Assembly (NCBI GenBank): GCA_947471745.1
Contig: CANJKZ010000172.1
Coordinates: forward strand, 1,818,501 to 1,882,500
DNA length: 64,000 nt
Direction of reading: 5' to 3'
Source: Closterium sp. Naga37s-1
Taxonomy: Eukaryota; Streptophyta; Zygnematophyceae; Desmidiales; Closteriaceae
The translations under genes and the position numbers were made by a program. Within the stretch, counting starts at the first letter, position 1. Every line of letters starts with the position of its first letter. The notes beneath the pieces are model-generated. The model was not told the DNA's origin. It saw only the letters and a list, made by a program, of their open reading frames with translations, and ran no database searches. Below, piece by piece: positions 33,114-45,289 of this stretch.

Positions 33114-35117
33114 CGCGTTAGGGAGCGCGTGAGAGAGCGTATGAGAGAGCGCGTGAGAGAGCGCGTGAGAGAGCGTGAGAGAGCGCATGAGAGAGCGCGT
33201 GAGAGAGCGTTTGAGAGAGCGCGTGAGGGAGCGCGTGAGGGAGCGCGTGAGAGTGCATGAGAGAGTGCGTGCAAGAGCGCGTTATTGTGCACGTGAGAGT
33301 GCGCGTGAGATGCGCGTGAGAGAGCGTGTGAGAGAGCGCGTGAGAGAGCGCGTGAGAGTGCGCGTGAGAGAGCGCGGCGCGTTAGTGAGCGCGTGAGGCA
33401 CACGTGAGAGAGCGCATGAGTGAGCCCGTGAGAGCGCGTAAGAGAGCGCGTGGCAGAGCGTGTGGGAGAGCACGTGAGAGAGCGTGAGAGAGAGCGTATG
33501 AGAGAGCGTATGAGAGAGCGCGTGAGTGAGGGCGTGAGTGTGCGCGTGAGAGAGCATGTGAGAGAGCGCGTGAGAGAGCGCGTGAGAGAGCGCATGAGAG
33601 AGCGCGTGAGGGAGCGCATGAGAGAGCGCATGAGAGAGCGCGTGAGGGAGCGCGTGAGGGAACGCATGAGAGAGCGCGTGAGAGAGCGCGTGAGAGAGTA
33701 CGTGAGAGAGCGCGTGAGAGAGCGCGTGAGGGAGCGCGTGAGAGAGCATGTGAGAGAGCGCGTGAGAGAGCGCGAGAGAGAGAGCGCGTGAGGGAGTGCG
33801 TGAGGGAGCGTGAGAGAGCGCGCGAGAGAGCGCGTGAGAGAGCGTTCGAGAGAGCACATGAGAGAGCGCGTGAGGGAGCGCGTGAGAGAGTGCATGAGAG
33901 AGTGCGTGCGAGAGCGCGTGATTGTGCGCGCGAGGGAGCGTGTGAGAGAGCGTGTGAGAGAGCGCGTGAGAGAGCGCGTGAGAGTGCGCGTGAGAGAGCG
34001 AATAAGGGTGCGTGCTAGTGAGCCCGTGAGGCAGACGTGAGAGAGCGCATGAGAGAGCCCGTGAGAGCGCGTAAGAGAGCGCGTGGCAGAGCGTGTGGGA
34101 GAGCACGTGAGAGAGCGTGTGAGAGAGTGTATGAGAGAGAGCGTGAGTGAGGGCGTGAGTGAGGGCGTGAGTGTGCGCGTGAGAGAGCGTGTGAGAGAGC
34201 GCGTGAGAGAGCGTGTGAGAGAGCGCATGAGAGAGCGCGTGAGGGAGCGCGTGAGGGAACGCTTGAGCGAGCGCGTGAGAGAGCGCGTGACAGAGCGCGA
34301 TAGAGAACGCGTGTGGGAGCGCGTGAGAGAGCGCGTGAGAGAGCCTGTGAGAGAGCGCGTGAGAGAGCGTGTGAGAGAGCGCATGAGAGAGCGCGCGAGA
34401 GAACGCATGAGAGAGCGCGTGAGAGAGGCGTGGGAGAGCGTGTGGGAGAGCACGTGAGAGAGAGTGTGAGAGAGCGCATGAGTGTGCGCGTGAGTGAGGG
34501 CGTGAGTGTGCGCGTGGGAGAGCGCGTGAGAGAGAGCGTGTGAGAGAGCGCGTGAGAGAGCACATGAGAGAGCGAGTGAGAGAGAGAGTGAGAGAGCGCG
34601 TGAGAGAGCGCGTGAGAGAGTGCGAGAGAGAGAGCGAGAGAGAGCGCGTGAGAGAGCGCGTGAGGGAGCGCGTGAGAGAGCGCGTGAGAGAGCGCGTAAG
34701 AGAGCGCGTGGGAGAGCGCGTGCGAGAGCGCGTGAGAGAGCGTCTGATGGAGCGCGTGAGAGAGTGCGAGAGAGAGCGCAAGAGAGAGCGCGTGAGAGAG
34801 CGCGTGAGGGAGCGCGTGAGAGAGCGCGTGAGAGAGCGCGTGAGAGAGCGCATGAGAGAGCGCGTGAAAGAGCGCGTGCGAGAGCGCGTGAGAGAGCGTG
34901 TGAGGGAGCGCGTGAGAGAGTGCGAGAGAGAGCGCGTGAGAGCGCGTGAGATGCGTGAGAGAGCGCGCCAGAGAGCGCGTGACAGAGCACGTGAAAGAGC
35001 GCGCGATAGAGCTCGCAAGAGAGCGCGTGAGAGAGCGCATGCGAGAGCGCGTGAGTGAGCGCGTGAGAGAGTGCGTGAGAGAGCGCGTGAGAGAGCGCGT
35101 GTGAGAGCGTGTGATTT
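33114..35117. repeat. 2-kb minisatellite of a 12-bp unit with longer repeat order
   Basis: About 165 tandem copies of a degenerate 12-bp unit GCGTGAGAGAGC (variants GCGCATGAGAGA, GCGTGAGGGAGC). As the unit is a multiple of three and contains no stop on either strand, all frames stay open for hundreds of codons, giving Arg/Glu/Val repeats on plus and Leu/Ser/Arg/Thr repeats on minus. These are not genes. A higher order is visible: the variant block GTGGCAGAGCGTGTGGGAGA near 33450 recurs 633 bp later near 34083, and TTATTGTGC near 33282 has a counterpart near 33918. Confidence 0.92.
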
Positions 35118-35147
35118 TGTCTAAGAAAGTTTAGGGTCAGCGTAATT

Positions 35148-36600
35148 TTGTGGTATGCTCAGCGTGGGGCGGCTGGGGGTGCTGTCCGCTGCCCGTATGT
35201 CATTCGCACAGGTCCCCGCGCTGGTCAGCCCTGCGGGAAGTTTCACACCGAGTACCGCTGCTTCTCTCATCTTGATGATGCCTGGCGCACACAGTTTCCT
35301 GATGCACCTAAGCTCCCCCGCTGGGCAGACTTGCTCAAGCGCGATGTAGATATCTTTGCTCTTGACTATGATGCTATTCTTGCTGCCATGTATGCATTGA
35401 CTGTTAGTGCTGAGGGTGACTGTTACTTGTGTGTGCCGCCCGACCCAGGTATAGAGTCTGCTACTCTAGGTGCTAGTGAGTCTGCTCTAGGTGCTGGTGA
35501 GACTGCTCTCTTTGGTACTGCGCCTGCTGAGGCCTTGCACACCTTCACGCTTGACTCAGGTGCTTCCCGATGCTTCTTTCGAGATAGCACCACAGTCACA
35601 CCCCTCGCAGCACCGGTTGCCGTCTCTTTGGCTGACCCCTCTAGGGGACCGGTTCTTGCACGATCCTCCACTGTTCTCCCGTGTCCGGCGGTTCCGTCTG
35701 GCTCACTGTCAGGTCTGCACCTCCCCTCGTTCTCTACGAACTTGGTGAGCAATGCCGTCCTTCAGGATGCATGGGTTAATACCTTTTACTTCTGGAGGAC
35801 AGCGTGTAGCGATCTGCACGTGTGGACGGACGGGCCGTCACCTGGCCACGTTCACCCGTCGGCCTGGGTCGAGCCTGTACACACTGACTACTGCGCCTCC
35901 TCAGGTAGCTGCGTCTGCGTCCGCGTCAGGTCAGCTAGCAGCCTCATGCTCGTGTCGCGCCCTGTCGCACCAAACCCTCCTGTGGCACCACCGCCTTGGT
36001 CACCCCTCCCTGCCACGCCTCCGTGGCATGCACTCCCGTCTCCTTGTCTCTGGTATTCCCAGGTCTCTGCCCCCCCTCCCGCGCTCGCCTGCCCCACCCT
36101 GTCTTCCCTGCGTCGAGGGGCGGCAGCGCGCCGCTCCTCACTCCTCCTCGTTCCCTCCGACAGAGGCTCCCCTGCAGACTCTCCACATGGACGTGTGGGG
36201 CCCAGCCCGCGTCCAGGGACAGGGCCGCGAGCGGTACTTTTTGCTGGTTGTTGTCTTCCCCTTGCGCGGCAAGGGGGAGGTCCCTCATGTCTCGATCCCT
36301 TGGATCCGCGCTGTCCGTCTCCAGCTCCGCGAGCGGTTCCACCAGGACCTTCCTCTCCTGCGTCTACACTCTGACAAAGGTGGTGAGTTGTCCTCCGACC
36401 TCTGGCGGGACTTTTGTCAGGAGGAAGGCATCACCCAGTCGTTCACGCTTCCGGCCTCTCCGCAACAGAATGGGGTTGCTGAGCACCGTATTGGCTTAGT
36501 TATGGAGGTCGCTCGTACCTCCATGATCCATGCGGCTGCCCCCCCATTTTCTGTGGCCGTTTGCGGTCCGGCACGCTGCGCATCAGCTCAACCTCTAACC
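35148..36600 (+). pseudogene. Gag end, protease and integrase part of Copia I
   Basis: The zinc-finger-like segment CPYVIRTGPRAGQPCGKFH (about 35190-35245), protease TLDSGASRCFFRD (about 35545-35585), pre-integrase LLWHHRLGHPSLPRLRGM (about 35975-36030) and integrase MDVWGPARV to QNGVAEHRIG (about 36185-36500) are recognisable. The fossil is broken. Confidence 0.85.
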
Positions 36601-36989
36601 CCGTGTCTCCTTGCCGGAGATCTCGCCGACACTGCGTTGGACGGGAGAGGTTGGCGATGCGTCAGTGTTCCGGGTCTAGCGATCTCGTGCCTTTGTCCGC
36701 GATACCTCCGCGGACAAACTCTCCGCCCGTGCCATTTCCTGTGTCTTCCTTGGTTTTCCCCCTGACGCGCCTGGTTGGCAGTTTTACCACCCCACCTCGC
36801 GCCGTGTTCTGTCCTCTCAGGACGTCACGTTTGATGAGTCGGTTCCTTTTACCGTCTCTTCCCCTACCGCACTGCCCCTCCCCCTCCCCCGCCGCTCTTC
36901 CTTGCTCCAGGTCCCCCTCCGGTAGACCCCCTCCCCCCTCAGGGTCCTGCTCCTTCAGGTGTGTCTCAGGTAGACCCACTCCACTTGGT

Positions 36990-37930
36990 TGTGCCTGTCG
37001 AGGTCACTGGTGACTCTGGTGCTGCTGGGGGTGCTGAGCCTGAGGGTGCTGAGCCTGAGCGTGTGGAGCATGGGGGTGCTGAGCCTGGGGGTGCTTAGCC
37101 TGAGTGGGTGGAGCCTGGGGGTGCTGAGCCTGAGCGGGTGGAGCCTGGGGGTGCTGAGCCTAGGGGTGCTGAGCCTGAGCGTGTGGAGCCTGGGGGTGCT
37201 GAGCCTGGGGGTGCTTAGCCTGAGTGGGTGGAGCCTAGGGGTGCTGAGCCTGAGCGGGTGGAGCCTGGGGGTGCTGAGCCTAGGGGTGCTGAGCCTGAGC
37301 GTGTGGAGCCTGGGGGTGCTGAGCCTGGGGGTGCTTAGCCTGAGTGGGTGGAGCCTAGGGGTGCTGAGCCTGAGCGGGTGGAGCCTGGGGGTGCTGAGCC
37401 TGAGCATGTGGAACTTGGGGGTGCGGAGCCTGCGGGTGTGGAGCCTGGAGTTGCTGAGACTGGTGGTGCTGGAGGTACTACTAGTTCCGGAGGTGCTTGA
37501 ACTGGAGGTACTGGAGCTGCCGGAGCTGGTGCTACTGTCGCTCCTAGTGGTGTTGGTGGAGCTGGCAGTGCTAGTCCTGGAGGTTCTGGAGGTGCTCTCT
37601 CGCCGCAGTAGCTACGCGAGTGATACTCTCAGCACTGCCGCCGTCGGCGTGGCGCTGCTGGGGCTGGAGGCGCTGCGGCTGGAGGCGCGGGAGCTGGAGG
37701 TACTAGAGCGGCCGGAGCTGGTGGTGCTGCGGACTCTGGAGCTGGAGGCCCTGGAGCTGTAGGCGCTGGAGCTGGTGACCCGGGAGCTGGGGGTGTTGGA
37801 GCTGGAGTTTCTGGAGCTGCTGGAGGTGCTGAAGCTGGAGTTTCTGGAGCTGGAGGTGCTGGAGCTGCTGGTACTAGTACTAGAGGTGCTAGTGCTGGAG
37901 GAGCTGGTATTGGTGGTGCTGCACTGTCGC
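36990..37930 (+). repeat. Repeat linker of Copia I with a 120-bp higher-order unit
   Basis: 15-bp GGWGCTGAGCCTGRG units encode GGAEP-like peptides. Their variants repeat as a 120-bp block: 37081-37200, 37201-37320 and 37321-37440 are nearly the same over most of their length. 37480-37930 continues with GGAGCTGGAGGTRCTGGAGC-type units. Confidence 0.85.
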
Positions 37931-38289
37931 GTCTGTTCTTCGCTCCACCGTCACCGCCGTCTCTGCCACCGCCTGGCTCGGTGCTTCGCCAGGTTCTTAG
38001 TCTCCCGTCTTCTACTGGTCTCCCGTTACAGCCAGGCTCCCCACTGCCTGCTCCCTCTCCTTACACTGAGCAGACAAGAGGTCTTACGGAGCGTCGTGAG
38101 CCTGCGTCTCGTCCTGCCTCGCCTGTTCGCGCTGGTCGCACTGGTCGCCGCGTTCCTCGTGAGCGTCATCCTCCTGTCCCCGGCACGCACACTATGCCAC
38201 TTCGTCCTTCCTCTGGTCCACAGCGTGTTCCTCTGCCGTCCCCTCTTGCGTCCTCTCATCCGCACGTTCCGGACCCTGAGTCTGACCTA

Positions 38290-38925
38290 GTTCGTGCTGC
38301 CAGTCCTACTATTACGCGTCTCTTAGCCACTGTTGTTACTGACCCTTCTTTTGAGTCTGCTGCTGCGTCTGCCTTAGTCGCTGAGCTCGTTGACTTTGCT
38401 GCTGCTTGTCGTCTCGACTACGCCGCTAGTCTTGTTGCTGAGTCTGAGTCTGTCTGTCCTCCGTCCGTCGGGGGTGAGTCTGCTCTTGGCACGGACGTCC
38501 TTGAGGACAGGCAGGAGGACTTTGAGTGTCTTGCAGCCGCTGCACCTCATCTCGTGGCTATGCTACTTGCCCCTGAGGGAGACCCGGATGCACCAGACAT
38601 CCCGACCCCGCGCTCTTACGCTGAGGCGATCGCGGGTGAGTACTCCTCTCAGTGGCAGACAGCCATGGACGCAGAGATGGTATCCTAGAAGTCCACAGGC
38701 ATCTACGTTGACGCAGTTCCCCCTCCTGGGGCGAACGCAGTCGATGGCATGTGGATTTCAGGGTGAAGCGGCCGACGGGTTCTCCGCCCGTCTTCAAGGC
38801 TCGTTACGTTGCTAAAGGCTTCAGTCAGCGACAGGGAGTTGACTTCTTCCATACCGTCTCCCCTACCCCAAAGATGACCACTCTTCGGGTGCTGCTGCAC
38901 ATTGCCGCTCAGCGTGACTACGAGC
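38290..38925 (+). pseudogene. RT N-terminal part of Copia I
   Basis: Recognisable segments include LAPEGDPDAPDIPTPRSYAE (about 38570-38625), QWQTAMDAEM, FKARYVAKGFSQRQGVDFF and PKMTTLRVLLHIAAQRDYEL. It stops at J's LTR, with TSD CGAGC at 38921-38925. Confidence 0.88.
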
Positions 38926-39050
38926 TGATAAGAAACGAGGAATGAAATGACTAAGTGAAAGTTGGGTACAAAAAGCAAACCCTAGAAAACTGTACCCCAT
39001 GTGTGCCACCCCACTATAGCCTACAGTAGCTATGTCATATAAATCTGACA
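38926..39050 (-). repeat. 3' LTR of Copia J (125 bp)
   Basis: On the plus strand it begins TGATAAGAAACG and ends AAATCTGACA, followed by CACCCCCATAGG, the complement of the group's polypurine tract (39051-39062). Confidence 0.92.
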
Positions 39051-39259
39051 CACCCCCATAGGCAAAGTGGGGGAGAACAAGGGGTCACAGGACCAGTCAA
39101 GCAAAGCAAAACAATCTCAGGGTGGATCACAAAGTCACCACACATTCCGAGCACAAGTTCAAGGCCACAAGGCCAGTTCACATGCAGGATTACATATATA
39201 TATAAGGCTAGACAAGCAAGAGCAGGAGTATATATATATATGCATCAGTACAAACAAGG

Positions 39260-41390
39260 TCAAGGGGTGAGCAAGTGAGGCAAGGTGGGCACAAGACCCA
39301 GCTGAGTACAGAAGCGCTGATGATTACAAGGCGCAAGTGCCTTGGTGAAGATATCAGCAGTGTTGGCCTGAGAGGCCACGTACGCAAGCCGCAGCTGACC
39401 ACGCTGCTGTAGCTCACGAGCAAGGAAGTAGCAGAGAGCAATGTGCTTCGTTCTGTGCTCCAGTCTCTGCTCTCGACACAAGGCCAGCATGGCCTTGTTG
39501 TCTACGTACAGCACTGGAGGAGAACGAGGCGGCTCTCCGAGGTCAGTCAGCAGGTAGGTGAGCCAGCGAAGCTCCTGTGCAGCCATGGCCCCGGCGTAGA
39601 TCTCAGCCTCACAACTGGAGCCGAGAACAGAAGACGAGCGGGTAGCCCGCCACGAAACAGAGCCGGAACCAAGGCTGAAGGTGTAACCCTGTGATGACCG
39701 CTGCGTAGCCTGGTCGTCAGCCCAAGAAGCGTCTGCGTGCCCAGTGAGGACCACTGGACTCTGCCCTCCAAGCACAAGCCCCATGCCCGACGTACTGCAC
39801 AAGTAACGCAACACCCTCTTCGCTGCAGCCATGTGCTCCGGTCTGTGTCTCCCAGGAGCAACATAGCGTGCGAGAATGCTAAGAGGGTATGCGAGGTCAG
39901 GTCGTGTGCAGGTCATCAGGTACATGAGGCAGCCAACAAGCTCTGGGTACGGGCCACTCGACTCTACGGACTCATCCGAAGGCAGAGCTGAGAGCGAGTG
40001 GCGAGTAGGCAGAGGAGTGGCCTGAGGCGAGGAGTACGTGAAGCCGAAGCGCTGAAGGACCTGCTGCACCATGTGTGACTGAGTCAGGGTAATGGTGCGG
40101 CGTGCTCTGTCCCGGGTGATCTGCAAACCAAGGTAGCTGCGCAGTTCACCCAGGTCTGTGCACGTGTGTCTCTTCTGCAGCTCGGACTTCACGTGGGCGA
40201 GTCCAGCAGTGTCAGCTGTGGCAAAGACCAAGTCGTCGACGTACACGAGGATGTAGAACGGCGGCAAAGAAGTGTCGGTGCGCAGAAACAGCGACGGGTC
40301 GGCAGTAGAGGGAGCAAACCCAAGAGCCGCAAGTGTAGTCCTCAGTGTGTCGTGCCACTCACGCGGTGCCTGGCGGAGACCGTAGACTGGCCGCCGGAGG
40401 CTCCACTGGGTGCCAGGAGGAAAAGACCCAGTGAAGCCAGGTGGGCGACGCAGCCAGATCTCCTCGTGCAGGCTGCCCTGCAGGAAAGCAGTGCTGAAGT
40501 CAAGAGAGTGCAGCTCGTAGTCGCGGTGAGCAGCTATGTGCAGCAGTACCCGAAGAGTGGTCATCTTCGGGGTGGGAGAGAAGGTCTGAAAGTAGTCAAC
40601 TCCCTGCCGCTGACTGAAGCCACGAGCCACGTAACGCGCCTTGAAGACAGGCGGAGAACCCGGCGGCCGCTTCACCCTGAAAATCAACATGCCACTGACG
40701 ATGTTCGCCCCAGGCGGGGGAACCTCGTCAACGTAGGTACCTGTGGACTTCCAGGAAGCCATCTCTGTGTCCATAGCTGCCTGCCACTGAGAGGAGTAGG
40801 GACCCTCTATCGCCTCCGCGTAAGAGCGCGGAGTCGGGATGTCAAGTGCATCCGGGTCTCCCTCAGGGGTAAGCAGTACGGACACGAGATGAGGTGAAGC
40901 AGCAGTCAAACACTGGAACTCCTCCTGCCTGTCCTCAAGGACGTCCGTGCCAAGGGCACACGCACCCCCGACGGACGGAGGACAGACAGACTCAGACTCA
41001 GCGACAAGACAAGCAGCGTAGTCTAGACGACAGCGAGCAGCAAAGTCGACGAGCTCAGCAACTAGGGCAGACGCAGCAGTGGACGCAAAGGAAGGGTCAG
41101 TGACGACAGTAGCAAGGAGACGCGTGACAGTAGGACTGGCAGAACGAAGAGAGTCCGACTCTGGGTCGGGAAGAGCAGGAAGAGAGGACTCAGGAGGAGA
41201 AGGCAAAGGGGCACGCAGAGGAGCAGTGGACGGACGCAGAGACATCCGGTGCGTGCCAGGGACAGGAGGAGGACGCTGACGCGAACCACAACCACTAACG
41301 CGAGCAGTACGGACAGGCGACGCAGGACGCGACGCAGGCTCACGACGCTCAGCAAGACCTCCAGTAGGACCAGTGTAGGGAGAAGGAGCG
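39260..41390 (-). CDS. Reverse transcriptase and RNase H of Copia J
   Basis: Minus-strand frame with a Pro/Ser-rich lead-in (SPLPAPSPYTGPTGG), RT (AMDTEMASWKSTGTYVDEV, FKARYVARGFSQRQGVDYF, LDFSTAFLQGSLHEEIWL, YGLRQAPREWHDTL, catalytic FYILVYVDDLVFA near 40255-40215) and RNase H (HADASWADDQATQRSSQGY, SSCEAEIYAGAMAAQELRW, VLYVDNKAMLALCREQRL, NTADIFTKAL), ending LPHLLTP. Product: Copia reverse transcriptase/RNase H. Confidence 0.92.
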
Positions 41391-41559
41391 GGCAGTGGGG
41401 AGGCCGGCTGTAACTGTAACTGTGACAGGACAGGCTGTGGACTCTCTAAGGGAGGAGGAGGGCCAGTAGAAGGCGGGAGACCAAGAACCTGCTGAAGGAG
41501 CGGAACGAAGTACGGCCGAGGCCGCGCGGCGACTCCAGACACAGCAGGGACAGCACCAG

Positions 41560-42180
41560 TACCCCAAGCGGCAGCACCAGCGCCAGCAGCAACTCCAGCT
41601 CCAGTACCTCCAGCAGCACCAGTAGCACCCCCAGCAGGCCCGCCTCCAGGACCGACAGCAGTAGCCTCAGCGTCAACACCCTCAGCAGCTCCAGCTCCAG
41701 TCGTACCCGCAGGTCCAGCAGCTCCAGTACTCCCAGTACGAGCACCTCCGGGACCCGCGGCACCAGCACCCTCAGTAGCCGAAGAACCTCCAGCTCCAGC
41801 AGCACGCCTCCAGCGCCGGGCAAACCACTCGCGCAGCTCCTGTGGAGAGAGTGGCTCCCGCGAGACGAAGCACCCGGAGAACCTCCAGGCTCAGCACCGC
41901 CAGACGCCACACAAGCAGGCCCAGCTCCCTCAGGCTCCACACCCCCAGGCCCAGCACCTCCAGGCGTAGCACCCCCAGGCTCAGCACCCCCAGGCTCAGC
42001 ACCCCCAGGCTCAGCACCTCCAGTAGTAGCACCTCCAGGCTCAGCACCCCCAGGCTCAGCACCCCCAGTAGTAGCACCCTCAGGCTCAGCACCCCCAGGC
42101 GTAGCACCCACACGCTCAGCACCCCCAGACTCAGCACCCCCAGGCTCAGCACCCTCAGCAGCACCAGAGTCACCAGTAAC
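41560..42180 (-). repeat. GGAEP and Gly/Ala repeat linker of Copia J pol
   Basis: About 16 pentapeptide units of GGAEP/GGATT type (about 42150-41900) and further Gly/Ala repeats (about 41800-41560). A short conserved segment with REWFAR-like sequence near 41830 separates the blocks. Confidence 0.8.
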
Positions 42181-42249
42181 CTCGACAGGCTCGACTGCGT
42201 CTACCTGGGACACACCTGAAGGGGCAGGACCCTGAGGGGGGAGGGGGTC

Positions 42250-45213
42250 TACCGGGGGGGGACCTGGCACAAGGAAGAGCGGTGGTGGGGGGAGGGACGG
42301 AGTGCGGTAGGGGAAGAGGCGGTAGTAGGGGACCGACTCGTCAAACGTGACGTCCTGGGAGGACAGAACACGGCGAGAGGTGGGGTGGTAGAACTGCCAC
42401 CCTGGCGCGTCAGGGGGGAAGCCAAGGAAGACGCAAGGAGCAGCACGAGGGGACAGCTTGTCCGCAGACAAGTCGCGGACAAACGCCCGAGATCCCCAGA
42501 CACGGAACGCAGACGCATCGCCAACCTTCCCCGTCCACAGCAAAGCAGGGGAGGTCTCCGGTCTGGAGACCCTAGGGTGAAGGTTGATCTGATGCGCCGC
42601 GTACCGAACCGCAAACGGCCACAGAAAATGGGGGGCAGCCGCATGCATCATGGACGTACGGGCGACGTCCATGACCATGCCAATGCGGCGCTCAGCAATC
42701 CCATTTTGCTGTGGAGAGTCCGGAAGCGTGAAGGTCTGGCGGATGCCTCGTGCTCGACAGTAGGCTCGCAGAAGGCCAGAGGAGAACTCTCCACCTCTGT
42801 CAGAGTGCAGACGCAGAACAGGAAAGTCCGAACCGAAGCTCTGCCTGAGCTGGAGACGAGCTGCGCGGATCCAGTCGATCAACACCTAAGTGACATCACC
42901 CTAGCTGCGCAAGGGGAAGACTGTGGTGTAACGCGAGTAGTCGTCAACCACCAGCAGGAAGTAGCGCTCGTGACCCTGTCCACGGACGCGGGCCGGGCCC
43001 CACACGTCCATGTGAAGCGTCTGCAGCGGGGCCTCTATCGGAGGAAACTGGGAGGAGTGAGGGGCAGCCCGCTGCCGCCCCTCGACACAGGGGACGCAGG
43101 TAGGGCCAGGCCCCGGAGGAAGGGGAGGGAGGGACCGGGGAAGACCAGAGACAAGGACACGGGAGGCCATGCCTCGGAGACGAAGCAGGGAGGGGTGACC
43201 AAGGCGGTGGTGCCAGAGGAGAGTCTCGTGAGACAGGAGGCGACACGAACAGGGGGCAGACTCAGGACCAGACCTGGACGCTGCAGCAAACACCTGACCT
43301 GACGCAGCTACCTGACCAGACGCAGTGACTGGAGGAGACGCAGTGGTCAGGGTGTACAGGCTCGACCCCGGCCGACGGGTAAACGTGGCCAGGTGTCGGC
43401 CAGTCCGAGCGTCCGTGCAGTGGGTCACCCGCTGACTCCCAGGAGTGAACTGGTGAACCCCCGCATCCTGTAGGTCAGCACCACTCACCAAGTTCGTAGA
43501 GAACGAGGGGAGGTAAAGACCAGACAGGGTGCCAGAGGGGGCCGCCGGACACGGGAGGACAGTGGAGAAGTGAGCAAGGACAGGACCCCCAGAGGGGTCT
43601 GCCAGAGAGACCGCAACTGGCCGGCCAAGCGGCGTGAGTGTGGTGCGGTCTCGAAAGAAGGAGCGAGAAGCCCCCGAGTCAAGGGTGAAGGTGTGGGAGG
43701 CCGAGGCCGACGCAGAACCTGAGAGAGCAGACTCACCAGCACCTGAGGGAGCAGACGCACCTAGAGCAGCAGCCTCGCTAGCACCTAGAGCAGCAGCCTC
43801 ACCAGTACCTAGAGCAGCAGTCTCAATGCCCGGGTCGGGCGGAAAACACCGGTAACAGTCACCCTCATCACTAATAGTCACAGTATACATGGCAGCAAGA
43901 ATAGCATCAAAGTCAAGGTCAAAGACAGCCACACCCGCCCTAGACAGCTCACCCCAGCGGGGGATCTCAGTGGCCTCAGGGAACTGGTGACGCCAAGCGT
44001 CCGTCAGGCGGCCAAAGCAGCGCTGGGTGGAGTGCACACCCCCGCACTGCTCACCCGCGCGGTCGCCGGTGCGGAGGACGTAGGTGCACGGACCAGTACC
44101 CCCACCCCTCTGGCGTGCAGCGTACCACTCACGGAGCTGCTGAGGGGAGGGGATGTCACGAGTGCGCTGCTGCTGCTGCTGCTGGCGCTGACCACCACCG
44201 GAGCCGACTCTCTGCGCAGCGCCACCCCGACCAGCTCCACCTCCTCCGCCGCCTCCTCCTCCACCGCCGCCACCTCCGCTCCCACCGCCACCGCCGCCGC
44301 CGCCTCCGCCTCCACTGCCACCACCGACACCTCCACCCCCGCCACCACCCCCACCGCCACCCCCACCCCCTCCACCGCCTCCACCGCCGCCTCCACCGCC
44401 CCCGCTAGCTCCTCCAGTGCCCCTGCCCCCCTTGCCCTTGCCAGGGCGGCGTCTCCCGCTAGGGGTAGACGCCGCACCGACCGACTCAAGTCCAACGAGG
44501 TCGGCCGCAGCAGCAGAGGCAACAGAGGGCAAAAGGGGGGAGGGGGAACACCCCTCAAAGATGGGGGTGCGAGGGTCACCACGAGAGGCTCCTACAGCTA
44601 CTATGCTCTTCTCTGCTGCTAGGAGGGACTTCTCGAGGAGGTCAACGGTGAGAGTGGTGGGGCAAACAGAGAGGAAGTGGTCCCTGACTACGCGAAGGGA
44701 GTCAGGGAGCCGGGTGACTATGTAGTAGAGGGTGATGTACATGGGGGGGGGGTTCTTGGCGCAGAACTCTGCAGGAAGCGCAGCGCGGTAGCGAGTGTCA
44801 CTAGTGCGGAGGTGCGTAATGAGGTCAGCGACTGTGGGAAAGGCAGCAAGGTCAGGGAAGAGGTACGGTAGCATGAGGCGGCTAAGTGCAGCAGTGGCAG
44901 GGGAGGAGTAGCGCGCAACTACAGCGTCGTACAAGGTCTGAGCACTCTTGTACTGGCTAAAGTGCGCACGCTCAGAGGTAGGTAGGTGGCGACGCACAGC
45001 AAGACGTGCAGCAGCATCGCGCGTGGCCCACTGGGAGCGAACAGTGGCGTCAGCATCAGCAGCGGGGGCAGGAGAGGCACCAGAAGTGAGGTCAAAGAGG
45101 GAGAGGCCGTCTGCCTTGTCGCACTGTAAGAAAAGCTGCAGGTCATCTATCCAGACGTCAAAGTCAATGGCCCGACCCTCAGCGTCAAAAGCGAGGACAC
45201 TAGGGGTAGCCAT
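42250..45213 (-). CDS. Gag, protease and integrase of Copia J
   Basis: Gag starts with ATG at 45213 (MATPSVLAFDAEGRAIDFD). The capsid-like domain spans about residues 5-190 (FSQYKSAQTLYDAVVARYSS). A Gly-rich tract lies at about 44450-44200, followed by an RQQQQQQRTRD patch and a zinc-finger-like CTYVLRTGDRAGEQCGGVH (about 44090-44030). The protease motif is TLDSGASRSFFRD (about 43690-43650). Pre-integrase is LLWHHRLGHPSLLRLRGM. Integrase runs about 43010-42590 with VVDDYSRYTTVFPL, LHSDRGGEFSSGLLRAY and QNGIAERRIGMVMD. Confidence 0.9.
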
Positions 45214-45289
45214 GACAGCAGTAGACTAGCAGCGCAAACAGTAGGGTGAGGGCAGTGCTGTGAAAGGGGCGCTGCTCTTACCGGACAGG

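Noticed and set aside
33011-35058. Very long open frames (up to about 659 codons) of Leu/Ser/Arg or Arg/Glu/Val repeats on both strands
   Set aside because: They are produced by a stop-free 12-bp minisatellite. All six frames are open and none has non-repeat sequence or a domain.
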